A stretch of DNA of 64,000 bases from positions 50,076,286-50,140,285 of the forward strand of contig OY747702.1 of NCBI GenBank assembly GCA_963556495.2, in the 5' to 3' direction. Below, piece after piece: positions 47,610-61,184 of this stretch. Within the stretch, counting starts at the first letter, position 1. Every line of letters begins with the position of its first letter. The DNA comes from Valencia hispanica (taxonomy: Eukaryota > Chordata > Actinopteri > Cyprinodontiformes > Valenciidae). Position numbers and translations under genes: made by a program. The notes beneath the pieces are model-generated. The model was not told the origin of the DNA. It saw only the letters and a list, made by a program, of their open reading frames with translations, and did no database searches.

Positions 47610-47880
47610 CCAAGTTTAGGGGCACCTGGTGGATTCCAGGAATATATATATATATATATATATAGCCAAATAGTTCAGTCTCAGTTTATGTTTATGATTA
47701 CATGCTTGATTAGGCTGAGATAATTAAACAATAGATGAAGGAATAAGTTCTTACGCTGTGGACATTAATTTTACGCATTAGTCCAAGTAATCCCAGAGAA
47801 CTTCTCTTTAAGCTAAGGGGAATTTATTAAGAAAATAGATCAAGCTTACAGCCAAATCATTTCGTCAATAATTGTGTTTT
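47610..47880 (-). mobile_element. LTR-tail fragment, minus strand
   Basis: Read on the minus strand, it contains CTTAAAGAGAAGTTCTCTGG, then AAGAACTTATTCCTTCA and CATAAACATAAACTGA, and then, past a (TA)n tract (47641-47664), AGGTGCCCCTAAAC. The first block is shared with 22255-22320 and the second with 15985-16050. I infer an LTR 3' end followed by a degraded primer site. Confidence 0.45.
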
Positions 47881-47914
47881 GAAACATGCCACTTTTTCCC
47901 GGAACATTGCCTTT

Positions 47915-47965
47915 CGGGGTGGGGGGGAGTGGGGGGAGTGGGGGGAGTGGGGGGAGGGGTTCTAG
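47915..47965 (+). repeat. G-rich tandem tract (quadruplex-prone)
   Basis: Four or more runs of six or seven G separated by AGT or A form a tandem GGGGGGAGT array. By composition it meets the usual pattern for a G-quadruplex. Confidence 0.8.
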
Positions 47966-47999
47966 GTGGATATTACGTAAACTTAGTGCGGCGGGCGTA

Positions 48000-50879
48000 C
48001 GTCATTTCCCCAAACAAATGCATTATTGCAAAGATGGTAGACGAAACTGCAGATATACTCCCAGCGCTCGTCTTTGTGATGTGTGCAATTTTGCGCACAT
48101 GGAAACACTTAAGAGACATTTATACGTCATCAATGGGTGCGCTCACAGCGTTCCCTGCCCTCCTCCCCTTTTCCCCACCGCCCCACACCCCTCCAGCTTT
48201 CGTGGAACATTACCTGACTGTCTGAATGCAAACACCATACCGCGAAAAGTCCGCTCTTGTTACTAGGTCTTCAGTCACAAAATTACCGGTAAAGGGTAAA
48301 GGGTAAGATTGCTTTCAGACACAAAAGCAAAACAGACGAAGTCCGTAAAATTACCGTTTTTCATGGCCTGTTTGAAAGGGGCTATAGTGTAAGGAGACAA
48401 AGGGCCATAAAACTTAGCACTGCACTAAGATGGAGAGTAGTACATGTAAGGAGACAAAGGGTCATGAAACTAGCTTTGGCTAAAGGAGCACATGGGGTGA
48501 AGCGTCCATGTGGAAGGCCTCTGCTTCAGCTAACTAAGGAACAATGAGGTGAACCTTTCAGCTAAGACCAGCTAGCGCAGGTCGGACCAAGTCCGACTCT
48601 GCCGACCAGGTGATCAGACAGACAGACAGCCAGACAGAGAGACAGAGAGACAGAGACAAGATTAGCAGAAATGAACCAGTTCAGTCCTACTTTGCGTTGA
48701 GGGAAGTCCGGTCCATGAGGAGAGCAAAATGTATCCGTAGTTGAGCAAGAAAAGGAAGAGAAAACTGTGCAGGATTTTTGGACTGTGTCCCAATTGCAGG
48801 CTATATGGCCTGTAGGTCAACGTCGTAACGAACTGTTTTGTTACGCAAACAGCAAGGGCACTTCGATGCTTTGAAATGACGTTCTTCCCGGTCCAGCGGG
48901 TCAGAACAAAAGAGAATCTTCAACAGTGAGATGTCCTCAGTGTAGCAGGAGTTTCTGCTAAGAACAAATTTGAATTGGCCGCCACTACCACTCTTATAGC
49001 CCTTTGGCCGTGATGTCATCCTTGATGTCACCATTGGTGGCCACGGACCAATAGGAGTGTGTTGGAGGTCACCGCTAGGATTGCTGGGAAACGTGGTTTG
49101 CTCAGTCCAGCTTCGAAATGGCTTCCAGCCGTCCAACAGTCTGTTCAGTTCATTTGATGAAAATGGAGCCCAACAAGAGAAAGAGTGGTGTAGAACAGGA
49201 TCTAAGCCATTTGTGCTCCAATTTGAGGTAAATTTGGTTATGATCTGGGGAACCATTTCATCTGCTGTTGTTTGTCCATTATATTTTGTAAAGCAAAAAG
49301 TCAGAGAAGCCATCTACCAGGACATTTTAGAGCATTTCATACTTTTCTATGCAAAACAGCTTCACTGAGATGTTGATTTCATTTTCCAGGGTAATGTAGT
49401 GCCTGTTTGCACTGCCATAATTACCCATACCTGCTTTATATATAAAGTAATTTCAAGATAGATAGATAGTCTATATTGTCCCGTAGGAATTTCCTTTTAA
49501 GATGATTAAGGTGAAACAGACAAGACCCCAACTTCGGAGACATGCTGAAGACTGCTATTAAAGTGACCTGGGCTTCATTAACACCTCAGCAGAGCCACAG
49601 GCTAATCACCTCCATCCCACAGCACAATCAGTAGTTCATACAAAAAGAGCCCCGAGTAAGTATAGATTGCAAATACGGTATATTACATGGGTATACTTTC
49701 AGTAGACTGACATTTGAATAAAAGTCCTTTTTATTGTTCTCATGCAATGTCCTCATTTAATAAGAAAATTCGATTTGGCTGTTTATTAGCTGTAAGCCAT
49801 AATTGTCAAAACATATCTGAAACAGCAGTCTATAGTGAATTTATATAAAGCACAATTTTCACATTTTAAATCGAATAATGAAATGCAGTCTCTTTTCAAT
49901 AATCTTCTAATTTACAAAGATGTACCCGTGTAAGTAGCTGAACCTGGATTTGCTCCTCATAGGTTTGTTGAAACATTCATTTAAGGGAGTTTAAAAAATA
50001 GCTGAGCGTCCTACTGAATATTTCAGTTTTACCTTGAGGAAAAGAAATTATGGCGGCTAAAACTTTTCACAAAAACGTTACTTTTGTAATGTCATTACAA
50101 TTAAAGTACATACTAAACCGTGATTTTTGTGTACCGATACACTTCTAAATGACATATTTCAACATCAAATGTTTCAGTTAAAAAGTTTGATACTATACAG
50201 TAAAGACTGAAAGACGACAGTGCTAAAAAGAATTCAAATAAACCTTAAAAATCAGCTAATTTAAATTGTAAATTGTTAAATCGTGAAGTTTGGCTTGTCA
50301 AAATGTGAGACTTGATACTTTTAAATGCTGTGAAGTTGCTACTAAAAAGCAATCATATGAAATTTGTTGCAGGAAGACTACATTAAACACTGCCTGTGAC
50401 CTCCCCACCACCTCTGCCTGCAATGTGATCAAACTGCAGTGGATCCAATTCTGTTTGAATTGCACCAAAAATGAGAGCTATAATCATTTAGGAATTTCAG
50501 TACTTTAATCTTGGACACAAGAAGAGTCACTGAAACCTGTAACAGACAAGAAACCACATGGAATGGAGGGAACTTTACAGAGATGAAGGACTTTTTTCCC
50601 TTTCTTCACTCCCCAGCAGTGTGGAGAAACCTTTTTCTTGTCAATATGGAAGCACCTGATTCACACAAAGTGACAAAAGGTTAAGCATATGAGAAAGCCT
50701 TTTTGCCTGAGGTGAGCTACTCAATTTCATTCAGACATGAATGAAATGAGAGGGAAGAAAGAGGGAAAGTTTAAATGTGTTCAGACTAACAGAATAGCAC
50801 ATCCTTTGATCATGTATGAAAACAGAGAGTGAAGAAGAAAGAATGCAGCTCTTTATGTATTCACAGAAAGTAAAAGTGA
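48000..50879. other. Intergenic DNA with LTR-like debris
   Basis: A near-repeat of TAAGGAGACAAAGGGCCAT occurs at 48391 and 48447, and a GACA/GAGACA tract at 48610-48657. On the minus strand, GGGCTATAAGAG near 49000 resembles a TATA box upstream of the LTR tail at 47.6-47.9 kb, so much of 47.6-49.1 kb may be one long LTR. A 170-codon minus-strand frame at 48801-49313 has no domain I recognise. Confidence 0.35.
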
Positions 50880-51142
<263 letters not shown>

Positions 51143-51149
51143 CTATAAA

Positions 51150-54100
51150 TAACTGCAGGAGTAGTTATTAACCCTATTTAAATTAATTATGTTCTATAAT
51201 GAGAGAAAAGTAAAAAAAAAAGGGAAACTTGCATATTGCAACAATGTTAGGTTTCTGCAACTGTGTGCTGGGTGAGTAGGTGTGTCTGTTTTTTCCTACC
51301 TCGTTTCCGCAGACGTTTCCATCAGACCCCGTCATCTTTACCAGTTTTAAGGGGAGTGGATCCAGAGACTGACGCCAGAGGGTTCTTGCTCTATGCATGG
51401 TACACAGGCCAGATCTTATCTCTCGAGCTTCAAGATTATCTCTCTTTGAATTTTGTGTTCCTAGCTACTCACCTCTCTCGATCTCCTTCGTGGAAACAGC
51501 CCTGGAATTCCTCCTCGTCCAAGGTTCCTCCACTGTTCCCCGGATCCTTTCCTGGTCAGTCTCCACTCCGCTCCACCTGCAAACAAACAAAGGACTCACC
51601 TTAAGTTCGACTGCTCTCCGACGGCTGCCTGTCCGCCCTTCAACGCCTCCACCTGCAAAATACCCAGACGTTTTAACACAACTACCCACTCTCCAGATGG
51701 ACTCAGTTGCGTCTCCTGCATACCCATTCCGAACTTCTCGAAGCCGACAACCAATCATGGTCACGTTCATCATTTTCCCCTCCAGATACTATTTTATTGC
51801 TCACACTAGTCCTTACCTGTTCCTCTTCAGTTCCCGTTTCCCGTTTCCGCCGATGAAGCACAACCTCCAGGACTTTCACTCGCTCTCTGTATTAGCCGCA
51901 AATCAATCGTTTTTAAAACTACTCCTCTCTTGTCGTCTGGATTTGCTGTTTGAAATTAGTCACTCTCAAAGCCAAACATGACAAACAATGTATGTTTATT
52001 TTGAAACTGTACAATTGTTATATTGCGATGTTCCAAATAAACATATAACTAACTACATACCAATTGTCAATAAGATCAGAGTTGTTTTGATACAAAGATA
52101 AAAATGTGTTTAAAAAATAAATACATTTATAAAGTTTACTTAATATTATAAATTCATGACTATGTTTTAGCCAGCCTTACATCTCTGGTTATTTTTATTT
52201 CAATCATGTTGGTTTTGCATTTTTAGCAATTAATCAGATAATATTTTCAGATCAGTCTGGCCTCATCCTGCCTGGAAACACTTTGCCTGCTGTTAAGTGT
52301 TGAGGAAAACATCTTTGCCTCTTTGTCATCACTTCTACCAAGGCTGACCGCTAAGTAATACTGTCTACCCAATCCTTGATATCAACTCCTGTCTTTGTTG
52401 CTAGATCAACAACTGTTTTGGAGATAGACACAGTTTTATTTGTGTAGAAAATACAAGATGATATGGGTGCCTTTTTCTGTGTTCATAAGACTGTTTTACA
52501 CAAGCTCTAGCAGGGAAATCTAGAATCCAAAAATGAACTTAGGTTCTCTGGCAGGGACATGCTTCAACTGCAGATCTTATTACCCACTACTCTACTTATT
52601 CTTTCACTCCTGCCCTTTCTCACCCTCAACTAAACATCACCTCATCACTCTTCCTCTTCTTCATCTAATCACTCTCGTCTCTACATACTAGTGTCATTCT
52701 TCATTCTCTCCTCTTTGTTCCAGGTTCTCTCTGGGGGGTTCTGAGTTGGCTTGGAAAAAGAGGATTTCCTGAAGACTCCACAGCCACATCGAGTCTCCTC
52801 CCAAGCCTTCATCAGCAAATCACCCATCCCAATCCAATCCATCCATCTATCCCTTTTTCTTCATTGTACGTTTAAACTTATATTGTTGTGGTGTATTCCT
52901 TGCTTGTGAAATAATACACTGTGAAGACCAGGAGGCATATATATGTCTAATGTTGAAAAATGAATAATAACAAAATTACAGTTTGTTGTCATGAATTGTT
53001 GTCAAATTTATAGCCAGTCCAAATCATACAAGAAATCCCCCAAAGCACACTTTAGATGACAGTGTTGGTGTATATTTTTATGGCAGAAGTTGAAACTGCA
53101 TAGAATGATTACCCTGGATGGTGCTATTTATTATCTAAAATGGATGCAGCTTTCAGCCCAGCAAAAAGCTTGTCTACATTTTATCCGCATGTGTACATAG
53201 TATGAAAATCATCAATTATCTGAGTTGTTTTGGTGCTGCAGTCTTTAAGTGTTTTCAGTGTGGTTGCAACTTTATAAAAGCAGGGATGTAAAGGATGACT
53301 GAAAGAACATGATCGCCTCCTCTGCTGTTAGGTTCTGGAGGCAGTTATTGGGAGTTCATACTTTTAAAGTGCAAGATCTCCTCAACATCCAGTCACATGT
53401 GAGAACACTCCGGTCAAACAGGCAGTTTCTTCCTAATGTTCTGAGATCAAAGTTAGAGGTAATCAAGCATTCGCTCTGGCCACTCCAAGACTGTGAAATA
53501 CTTTACCTCTAAATGTCGGCACTGGTCAGAGCATAGACTCATTCACATGTCTTTCAAAAATTAATCTCTTTTCCCTGGACTTTGATTGATTATGAGACAT
53601 TAAATAGTTCTTAGAAATATTAACTCTTCTGTTTTTTATTCATTTTTGTCATAGTTTTATTCTATTTGCTAACTGTGTAAATAATGTACTCCAGATTTTA
53701 GGTACAAAATTCTTTAGGTGACATATATTAACACATTCAAGTAATACTTAATTATTTAGTTGCTAAACAAAAAAGTATGTCTGTTTTTACTGTGGTTCTT
53801 GTTCCCTGTAAACCTGCAGAGCTCTCTCTGTGTGTTGAGGGGCTGTTCTAAATAATATGTTTTAACTGCTAGTCTTTACCTAACATTTTGTCCCGAATAA
53901 ATATCAAAAGTGGTTTGTTTGGCACCAATACAATGTTTACACTGAATATTTAAAATGATACTTAAAGATTCTTATTAATCTGTTAACAGTTGTGCTGAAT
54001 TTAGGATTAGTGTGAGTTTATTTATTACCATCTCTCAGGTAGTTTGGATTGAAATTAGAAGTTGGCATGTATTACCAGCACCAGACCTAGTAGACATAGA

Positions 54101-54240
54101 CAGGCTCCCGCCTCCTGGTCTTCACCAGGACCCGCGCTGCTGAATGTTGTAGAAGTTGTAAACCTGAAATACTCTTTTTGGGAAGAAAGATATGCTGGGA
54201 GGGATTGAGCAGTGGGCCTGCGGAGCGACGGGGGCCAGGG
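51150..54240. other. Intergenic DNA; C-rich repeat-like stretch
   Basis: The segment 51290-51980 is unusually C- and T-rich, and its 194-codon frame has biased Ser/Pro/Leu composition without a domain. It looks like untranslated repeat sequence. The segment 52560-52860 is similarly pyrimidine-rich. Nothing else was recognised. Confidence 0.35.
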
Positions 54241-54244
54241 GTTG

Positions 54245-54720
54245 TCAGAGGAGAAAAGTCTGGGTCCGGGTCCAGTATCTGTTAATCAATGGCAGGCAGG
54301 TGGGAGGAGAGCAGTGGCAACTGCCCCATGCACCCCCACCATGGACGGACCCAACCATTGACCAGGTATCCAGCAGGACTGGAGTGGAACTGATCCGGGC
54401 TTTGGCTTTGCTCCCTGCTGAAACCTCTTCTGCAGCAGAAGTCACACAGGTGTTTGGTACCCCAAGTCTGTTTGGAGACTCAACAGTGGACACACTCTCC
54501 ACACCTTCACCAGGCAGGTAGGGGATTGTTTGAACCAGCTCAGTACTATTGGCGGCAGCAGCGAGAATCCGGTCCAAGATAATATACACGTCGCACTCGT
54601 GTTCTTGGATTTGGTGCAGAGTTGTAATCCTCTGCTCAAGCTCGAAAACTTTCTGACTGAGCCTGACACAGCTATCACACCCAGGGCTGCAGGTAAGTAA
54701 AGGCATGGTGGGGGGAGTAG
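54245..54720 (-). pseudogene. LINE ORF1-like fragment
   Basis: The minus strand reads PLLTCSPGCDSCVRLSQKVF, then ELEQRITTLHQI (a short coiled coil), later VSAGSKAKARISSTPVLLDT, WSMVGSVHGGG and LPLINRYW. The C..C..C, coiled coil, SSTP..(D)W..V and (S)NRY order resembles the ORF1 proteins of several fish LINEs as I remember them. No RT frame follows within reach. A plus-strand frame at 54192-54521 is its shadow. Confidence 0.5.
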
Positions 54721-55249
54721 TAGTCCATGCACGGCTTAAGGATTTAAACATCCCCGATAAAAGCATCTGATGAATAAAAAAGTCCACAGAGCAATGTTAA
54801 AAAAGCAAGGTAATGATGACTCCCTGCCTTTCATCGAAAAAACGATTTAGAACCAGATAAAACCGTATTTGTTAGTGAGCCGGTCTTGGCGGGTCTCACA
54901 GACGCATGCGTACAACAGATGTTGAGCAGTTCAATATCTATTGAGTCTGTTGAGCAGCACAATCAGCCATTCGCCCATTCATACACACATTTACATGCTG
55001 ATGGTGCTAAGCTATATTGTGGCCACAGCTGCTGCGGGGCAGACTGACAGAACTGAGGCTGCCATTCAATCGGTGCCACTGGGCCCTCTGACCACTGCTA
55101 ACAATAATAGCATGTGTAATAGCACATGATTCACTTTTTCAGCACAGCTAGGAAAAACATGTCTTAATGAATTTATACTTTTTGTATATATGTGTGCACT
55201 GAGATATATTTCCTCAATTTCAATGTTTTAAATCTTGCTAATTTTGACA

Positions 55250-57412
55250 GAAAAAGAACACAGAGCAGCATGAAGCCTGATATCGTTGGAGTTTCTAGAA
55301 GTTGTCTTTTTATTCACTTTGGAAAATAAAATAGAAGTAAAGCACATTTTAATACTATCTCTCACAGAGAAATAACAGAAACATGGGGATGCCCACAGTA
55401 ATACAAAAATAAACTTTATAACGAAAAAAAAGCACATCTAACACACATTCAATAGATTTGCACTGTATCCTGTACAATAACAGCACAAAATTAGAATTTT
55501 ATTTACATCTCAATACTTATAAGATTTCTGTCTGTTGAGGGTGAATTTATTCAAGTGCAGCAGTAGTGACAAAAGGATATACAGCATCCAGTGTATGACC
55601 ATGTCAAAACAGAACAGGAAATTCCTGTAGCAGAAAACTAACTGAGGAAGAAGACATTTAATAATTTGGTAGCTGAAATGTGCATGAATCAATGTTTTGG
55701 ATTCATAACAAGATCAACTCCTTCCTTATGTTCAAAATTCATAGTAATCTTGAAGATTTCTCAAACAGCAAATTAGAAGGCTGTAGAATTTTGTCTAGCT
55801 GTTCAGTGCAATATATATTAGCCAGGAGGGTCAGTTAATTTAAATGCACAGAGTTTGATTAGCATAACATTTTAAAAAGAAGCAATTAGTCAAAAATAAA
55901 TCAGATTATACTTGTTAAATCATACATTTGGAAACAAAATGAAATTTTAGTTTAAGCTCCAAAACACTGGTGGGATATCATCTCTCATTGTGTACAGCCT
56001 TTAGTAAACCAGCACTAAGATTAAATATTCATTAACTTGAACATCTTCCTCTTTCGTGTGCGTATGTTCTTAAAACTCACTGCCTACTTGGATGCTATTC
56101 ACGGAGCTTTCCTTTGTGAATAAACAATAGTTAGCTGTCCATCTTTACTACACGTCATGAAGGGAGTTCTTCGGAATAATTGCAGAGGTGGGCACACTAT
56201 AACTGTCAGTCATTTACAATATGGTGGTTTTTAACTAATAACAAAAACTATTTATTTAGAACCACTAAAATGACTTCAAATCTGCTTCTCTTGCACTAGT
56301 TATGATTTCTTTTTTTTAAATATGCAAACCATTTAAGGGCGGGGAAAGAGTGTGTATCTTGGAATTCGGACCAAATATAAATTCAGAGTAATCAGTTTCT
56401 GTTATTGCAATTTAGATCAAATGTTAAATGTTGTAATTAACAAAAGAAAAACTGAAAAATCCTGTTTGCTGCTAGAAACATCAGCTTTAGATATTTATTT
56501 AAAAAAATTGCCATATGCAGCAAAAGTAGCTTTTGACAGAAACAGGAATTTCATTAATCAGAGTGTTGTATTTTCCACCATTTAAAATGGCTGAATATGC
56601 TTTTTTGCTGCAGCAAAACTCCTACATAAAGTATTCCTGTAACATCAAGGGTAGAAACATTGCTGAGCAGCGGTTAATCACAAACTTTGAACTGAAATCC
56701 ATTCTCCACTCATTAAAATCCAGGACGAAATGTTCATTGACACTAAAGCTGCTAGTCCCTGTGTGGAGGACAATGTAACACATTTAAAATACTACATCAC
56801 AAATAACATCAAATCACTCACTTAAATGAGGATCCAGCCCCCATTGGGATAGATGTGAAGAATATATGAGCAGACAACACTGAAATGCTTATCCTGCATT
56901 TAAAGTTCTGAATGTCTTGTTTAACACATTTAAACTTGTTTTTATGTGCACCTGTTGCAATTTGAAAAAGATCAGGAGCACAAATGCAGTTATGAATAAA
57001 GTACTACATGATTTACTTGTTCAGTGCAAGACAGAGAGCAGGCATTTACTAATCAGATTTGTACAAAGTGTCTGTCTTTTCATAAATGTAGTGAAATGCT
57101 TGATGGTTAGCAACACCTTTGTTTTAAACAGTCTCTTCTGTTGAGAGGCAGAGACTCTCCTATTGGTTAAAAAAGTTGAATTTTATCTCATTTTTATTTC
57201 TTTGATGTCCATCCGGGTGGAAAAAAAGAAGATTGGATTGAGGAATCAGAGCTCAGATGCAGTAGACCCCCAACCAAGATGTGTACTACTACACAAAGCT
57301 GCCTTAATGTAGAAGAGTAAGTTATAGTGGTATAATTTTTCTCTGCGTAAGTTCATGTATGCAGCAAATGTAATCTTAAGGAAGGAAGGGGATCTCATTG
57401 TTAAATGAGATC
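55250..57412 (-). other. fat3: Probable 3' UTR of the FAT-like gene
   Basis: This 2.1 kb after the stop codon is AT-rich and free of recognisable transposons, unlike its surroundings. Several minus-strand AATAAA signals are present, the most distal considered at 55309-55314. It is a position-based inference with no transcript evidence. Confidence 0.35.
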
Positions 57413-57909
57413 CTAAAACATGACTTCTTCACAGCTCCCATAATCACTCTCCACCATACTTGACCCATCATAACCACGGTGGTTTTGCCCCGTGGGTCGT
57501 GTTTGAGGCTGGGCGAGGTTTGCTTCTGGTGGTGAGCTGGTTTGTTCAGCATAGGATGGCATAGCCACACTTAGACGCATGCTGAGTCTTTTATAGCCAG
57601 AAGAAACGTTGTCGAGGCTCCGGGTGTGCTGTGTGGGATAGTAGCTAATAGCAGTGTACTCGTTTGGGCACTGAGAGCTCGGAAGGGGAAGACCATCTGG
57701 ACCCAAAAAATCATCTAGGTTCTGATTGCTGTAGCATGGCGGCAAGGGTGCCCGCCGATCACAGCGATCCATTGGGAATGGGAACCCCCCAAAACGCGAG
57801 TTTCTTCTAGAGTCCACAGTAGAGGTGGGGTAGGTATCCTCGACAATGTCAAACTGGGGGAACTCCCGGACTGTTGGGCGTCCATAATAGTCAGGGTCTG
57901 CTGGGTAGA
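57413..57909 (-). CDS. fat3: FAT-type cadherin, last coding exon (cytoplasmic tail)
   Basis: A splice acceptor (TATCCCCAG) precedes the exon start at 57909, which begins with two bases (TC) completing a codon. The stop TAG is at 57413-57415. The 164 residues include YPADPDYYGRPTVREFPQFD, RRNSRFGGFPFPMD, RRAPLPPCYSNQNLDDFLG, NEYTAISYYPTQHTRSLDN and the terminal VESDYGSCEEVMF. I recognise this as the tail of FAT3-like atypical cadherins, which organise planar polarity and dendrite shape through actin regulators bound to the tail. FAT1 ends differently (...SQQHTEV), hence fat3, although a paralogue is possible. The upstream exon ends in the matching phase. Confidence 0.85.
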
Positions 57910-60900
57910 CTGGGGATAGGAGAAAGATGTAGAAAACATCAGAATTTGTCCTCAAACAGTCAAACATTTTTTACAACATTACGTTTGCAGAGCAGAAGTG
58001 AGAATTATTTTGTTTCTAGAAATTATTTACAATCCTACTGTAGGCTAAACACAAACAAACATAATCAAAAATCTTTAAAAAGACAGCAGTGCATTCCAGT
58101 AAATTGTAAATTGCAAATTACCATTTACTTAATTTGGAGCACTCTATAAACTGAAAACTGGCTAACTGGGCTTTGTTTGAATTGTCACTTGGTGTCATTA
58201 ACATATTTCTATAATGAAAAACGATGTATTATGGTGTGTGCATAGGTTTGACAAAGTTGAGGCTATGAAAATGTGCATGTTAAATTCTTTAACCATAGCC
58301 CCTTCGAGTGGGTTTGAAAGGCAGAGCAGAGAGAAGGCATGTACCTAAAGAAGGCTCAGTATGAATTCCCTAAAGAAAGGGTCAACAAAAAAAAAGCTCT
58401 TCTAAGAAAAGCACCTGAAGAATTCTTCAACATTATTACATTTCAGCTGGAAACCTCAGCATTGACACCTTCAGCTTTTTATATACATTTCTGTCTTTTT
58501 TGATGAGGCCAAGTCCACCACCAGGAGCAACATATTTTGGAACAAAGAAAAGTTTCAGCGCGCTCATCCAGACTATACTGGCAAACCAAGCGGATGTTTA
58601 AAATGGTCCTTATTTAATTGTGAAAAGTGGAACTCTGAGAGAAAGTTGGGTTTAAAGATACAGTGTGTACATTTGTTTTGACTCTTTAGCGCTACACAGT
58701 TCAGAGTAGGTATTGCAGTAACGGTAGCCCACACAAATCAAATTCAATCCAGCGATTCTTTTAATCTGTATTCTTTTCACAGTTTGATCTAAATATGTGT
58801 TGAGTAATAAGAACTGTTTTTTTATGTTAGCTATGTTGAATTTAATTATGTTTGCTGTGTTTCATATCTAACAGCAACTAGCACATTTGTAATGACTCCA
58901 AGCTAATGTAACAAGCAAACTATTGTTTTGTTTTGTTTATTTTATTTTATATATTTGAGGCTATTTATGTGATTATTTGCTATTTTGGATATATAACAGG
59001 TAGTAGAGTCTGTAGTATTCCCCCCCCCTCCTTTAAAAGGACTCCGATATCATCCGACGATTCAGCGTCAGTTGAGACAGGCAGAGGACACAGAGACTGT
59101 GAGGTGGAGCACAGAGAGGCAGAGGTGTGTCACATGTGGTTGAAGCAGGGCAACCTACCCAAGAGGAAGAAGCAGAATTTCCCCAAACCAGCCAGGCTGC
59201 AATGCAGAAAACCTGCGCCATCCCCCACACAACACTTAGAGGGAGAACCGCTACAAGTTCTCGAAGATCTGTGTTTTCAAGAGAGGGCGCAAAACGCTGA
59301 GCATAACATCTTGTATGTCCCTAAACAGCTACCGTACTTCAAGATGGCGCAGGACTATAGAGGGTCAACCCCAGTTTATGTATATATAAATGTAAAATTT
59401 CAAGTTTTTATTTTTGAATTTGAATTAATAGGAATAGGCCGACTTAGAAAAGATGTTGGTGATAAATATTAATGAAAAAGGACACGTTTGTAATTAAGTA
59501 ATAATTTACTTAATACAAAATAGTAATTGCAATAACTATAAAAGCCAAAAAACTGTTATTTTGCTAAAGGTCATCATGCTGTCAGAAATTCCTACATAAC
59601 AAAATATCAGGATAGCTTTTCAAAGTACAGGTGAATTTTTGCAGCTTCAGGATCTGTATTTATAATAAATCGGGGAAATGATGCATAAAAAGAAAATATG
59701 GTAAATGAAAAGAAAAGAAAATGCATTCAGTTACTGATGAATGTCTGTATATATACTGCATTGACTTCCTTGGCTAACTTTGTTGGCTGATGCACTAGAT
59801 AATTGCACCAAATAAGGTTGTGGGACTTTACTCAACAAACTGGAGGTATTTATACTTTACAAGCATCTCGCCTTAGAAATGTGTGCTTGGGAATAAACAT
59901 AATTTGCTTTATATTAGTGAAACAAATCACAAAAAATAAATAATGGGAAAAAATATCTTGTCTATTTGACCTTGTGTATAAATGTTTCATCTTCAGTCTA
60001 ATCAATGTTTTGTGCTGACAAAACGCAGTGTATCCAATGATGATCCACTCTGCTTCACAGTCAGACGACTGTTCAATTCAATTCAATTCAATTCAATTCA
60101 ATTCAATTCAATTCAATTCAATTCAATTCAATTCAATTCAGTTCAATTCAATTTAATTCAGTTTATTTATATCGCGCCAATTCACAACAGATGTCATCTC
60201 AAGGCACTTAACAAGAAGTCATTTCAATACATTTATACAAACATTCCAATCAGTTAAAAAGTTTCCTATTTAAGGAATCCCAGCAGATTGCGTCAGTCAT
60301 TGGCGTGAGGTTTACAACAAATCATTTCACTGAATCATTTTAATAATACCGTAATTGTCGGTTTTAAAGACTAACTTTGTGTTGCTAGAATCTTCATTTT
60401 GGTATTTTTCTTTTATGCAATGTTAACAGTTTAGAAGCTGTCAATATTTTTTCCAAATTAAAGTGAGGTAAGGTTTATAAGCAAGATTGTTTCTCCTTTA
60501 TATATTTTACTGTTTAAAACTTTCTGCTTTCAGTTTCAATAGTTGTTGATGCAAATTATATTTTTTTATCTCAAAATATTGAAAAATATTGGCAATCCCG
60601 ATAGATTAGAAATACTAGAAGTTTAATGATGTGCATTATAGCAAATGAAAAATGAAAAATAAAAATATTCTTGTTTTTGGAGAATTGTAGATTGAATTCA
60701 AAATTCTTAAAGTGCTTGAATTTTACTTAAAAATTAAGAACGGTAAAAATAACTAAAAAATAGACATCCTGCATTTTACAGAATAATTTAAACTTATCTT
60801 CATTAAATGAACCTACAAAGTTCAAAGATGAAACCTATCTTGCTTTATATACTCATTATGAGGTATTTCCAAAAAATGGTAATCTTACAAGTTAATGAAT

Positions 60901-61184
60901 TCTAATACTACTAATATGATATAGTACAGGACGGAATAGTATAGTATATTATGTAATACTATACTAAATAGATACATTTTGCTTTATTGTGCCATGATTT
61001 GTTTATCTTATTCACTGACTTTTATTCCCTGATTGAATTTGCTCAAAACCAGATCATTAAAATAATTTACTAATTTCTAAATAATTCTTCTCAGAGAGAA
61101 TTGCCAAAGCTGTAAAGTGATTTTTTTGACCTACTATCCAAGATTGTTGATCTGAATAAATGTTTAAAATAAATGGCTACACAC
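57910..61184 (-). other. Intron of the FAT-like gene
   Basis: It is bounded by donor GTGTGT (61184) and acceptor CAG (57910). It holds a LINE tail (60073-60311) and a lone transposon-like left end TTAA/AGATACAGTGTG (58652). A 179-codon plus-strand frame at 58933-59472 is antisense and unrecognised. Any alternative tail exons of the kind used by fat3 genes would lie here, but I did not find one I can support. Confidence 0.65.
60073..60311 (-). mobile_element. L2-like LINE tail with (TTCAA)n expansion
   Basis: About 15 TTCAA units (60073-60150) precede the family 3' UTR (TTTATTTATATCGCGCCAAT ... GGCGTGAGG), which breaks off near 60311. The tail is the LINE 3' terminal simple repeat, expanded into a microsatellite. 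Confidence 0.85.

Noticed and set aside
48801..49313. 170-codon minus-strand frame
   Set aside because: No recognisable domain; lies in LTR-like sequence with a TATA-like box on the same strand, so probably untranslated.
49455..49495. GATAGATAG...ATTGTCCCGTAGGAATTTCC, like a LINE 3' tail
   Set aside because: Too short to assign to a family or define boundaries.
51397..51981. 194-codon Ser/Pro/Leu-rich frame
   Set aside because: Pyrimidine-rich repeat-like sequence with no domain; overlapping frames exist on the other strand.
58933..59472. 179-codon plus-strand frame in the fat3 intron
   Set aside because: Antisense to the gene and unrecognised. It may be a transposon fragment linked to the lone TTAA/AGATACAG end at 58652, but the other end was not found.
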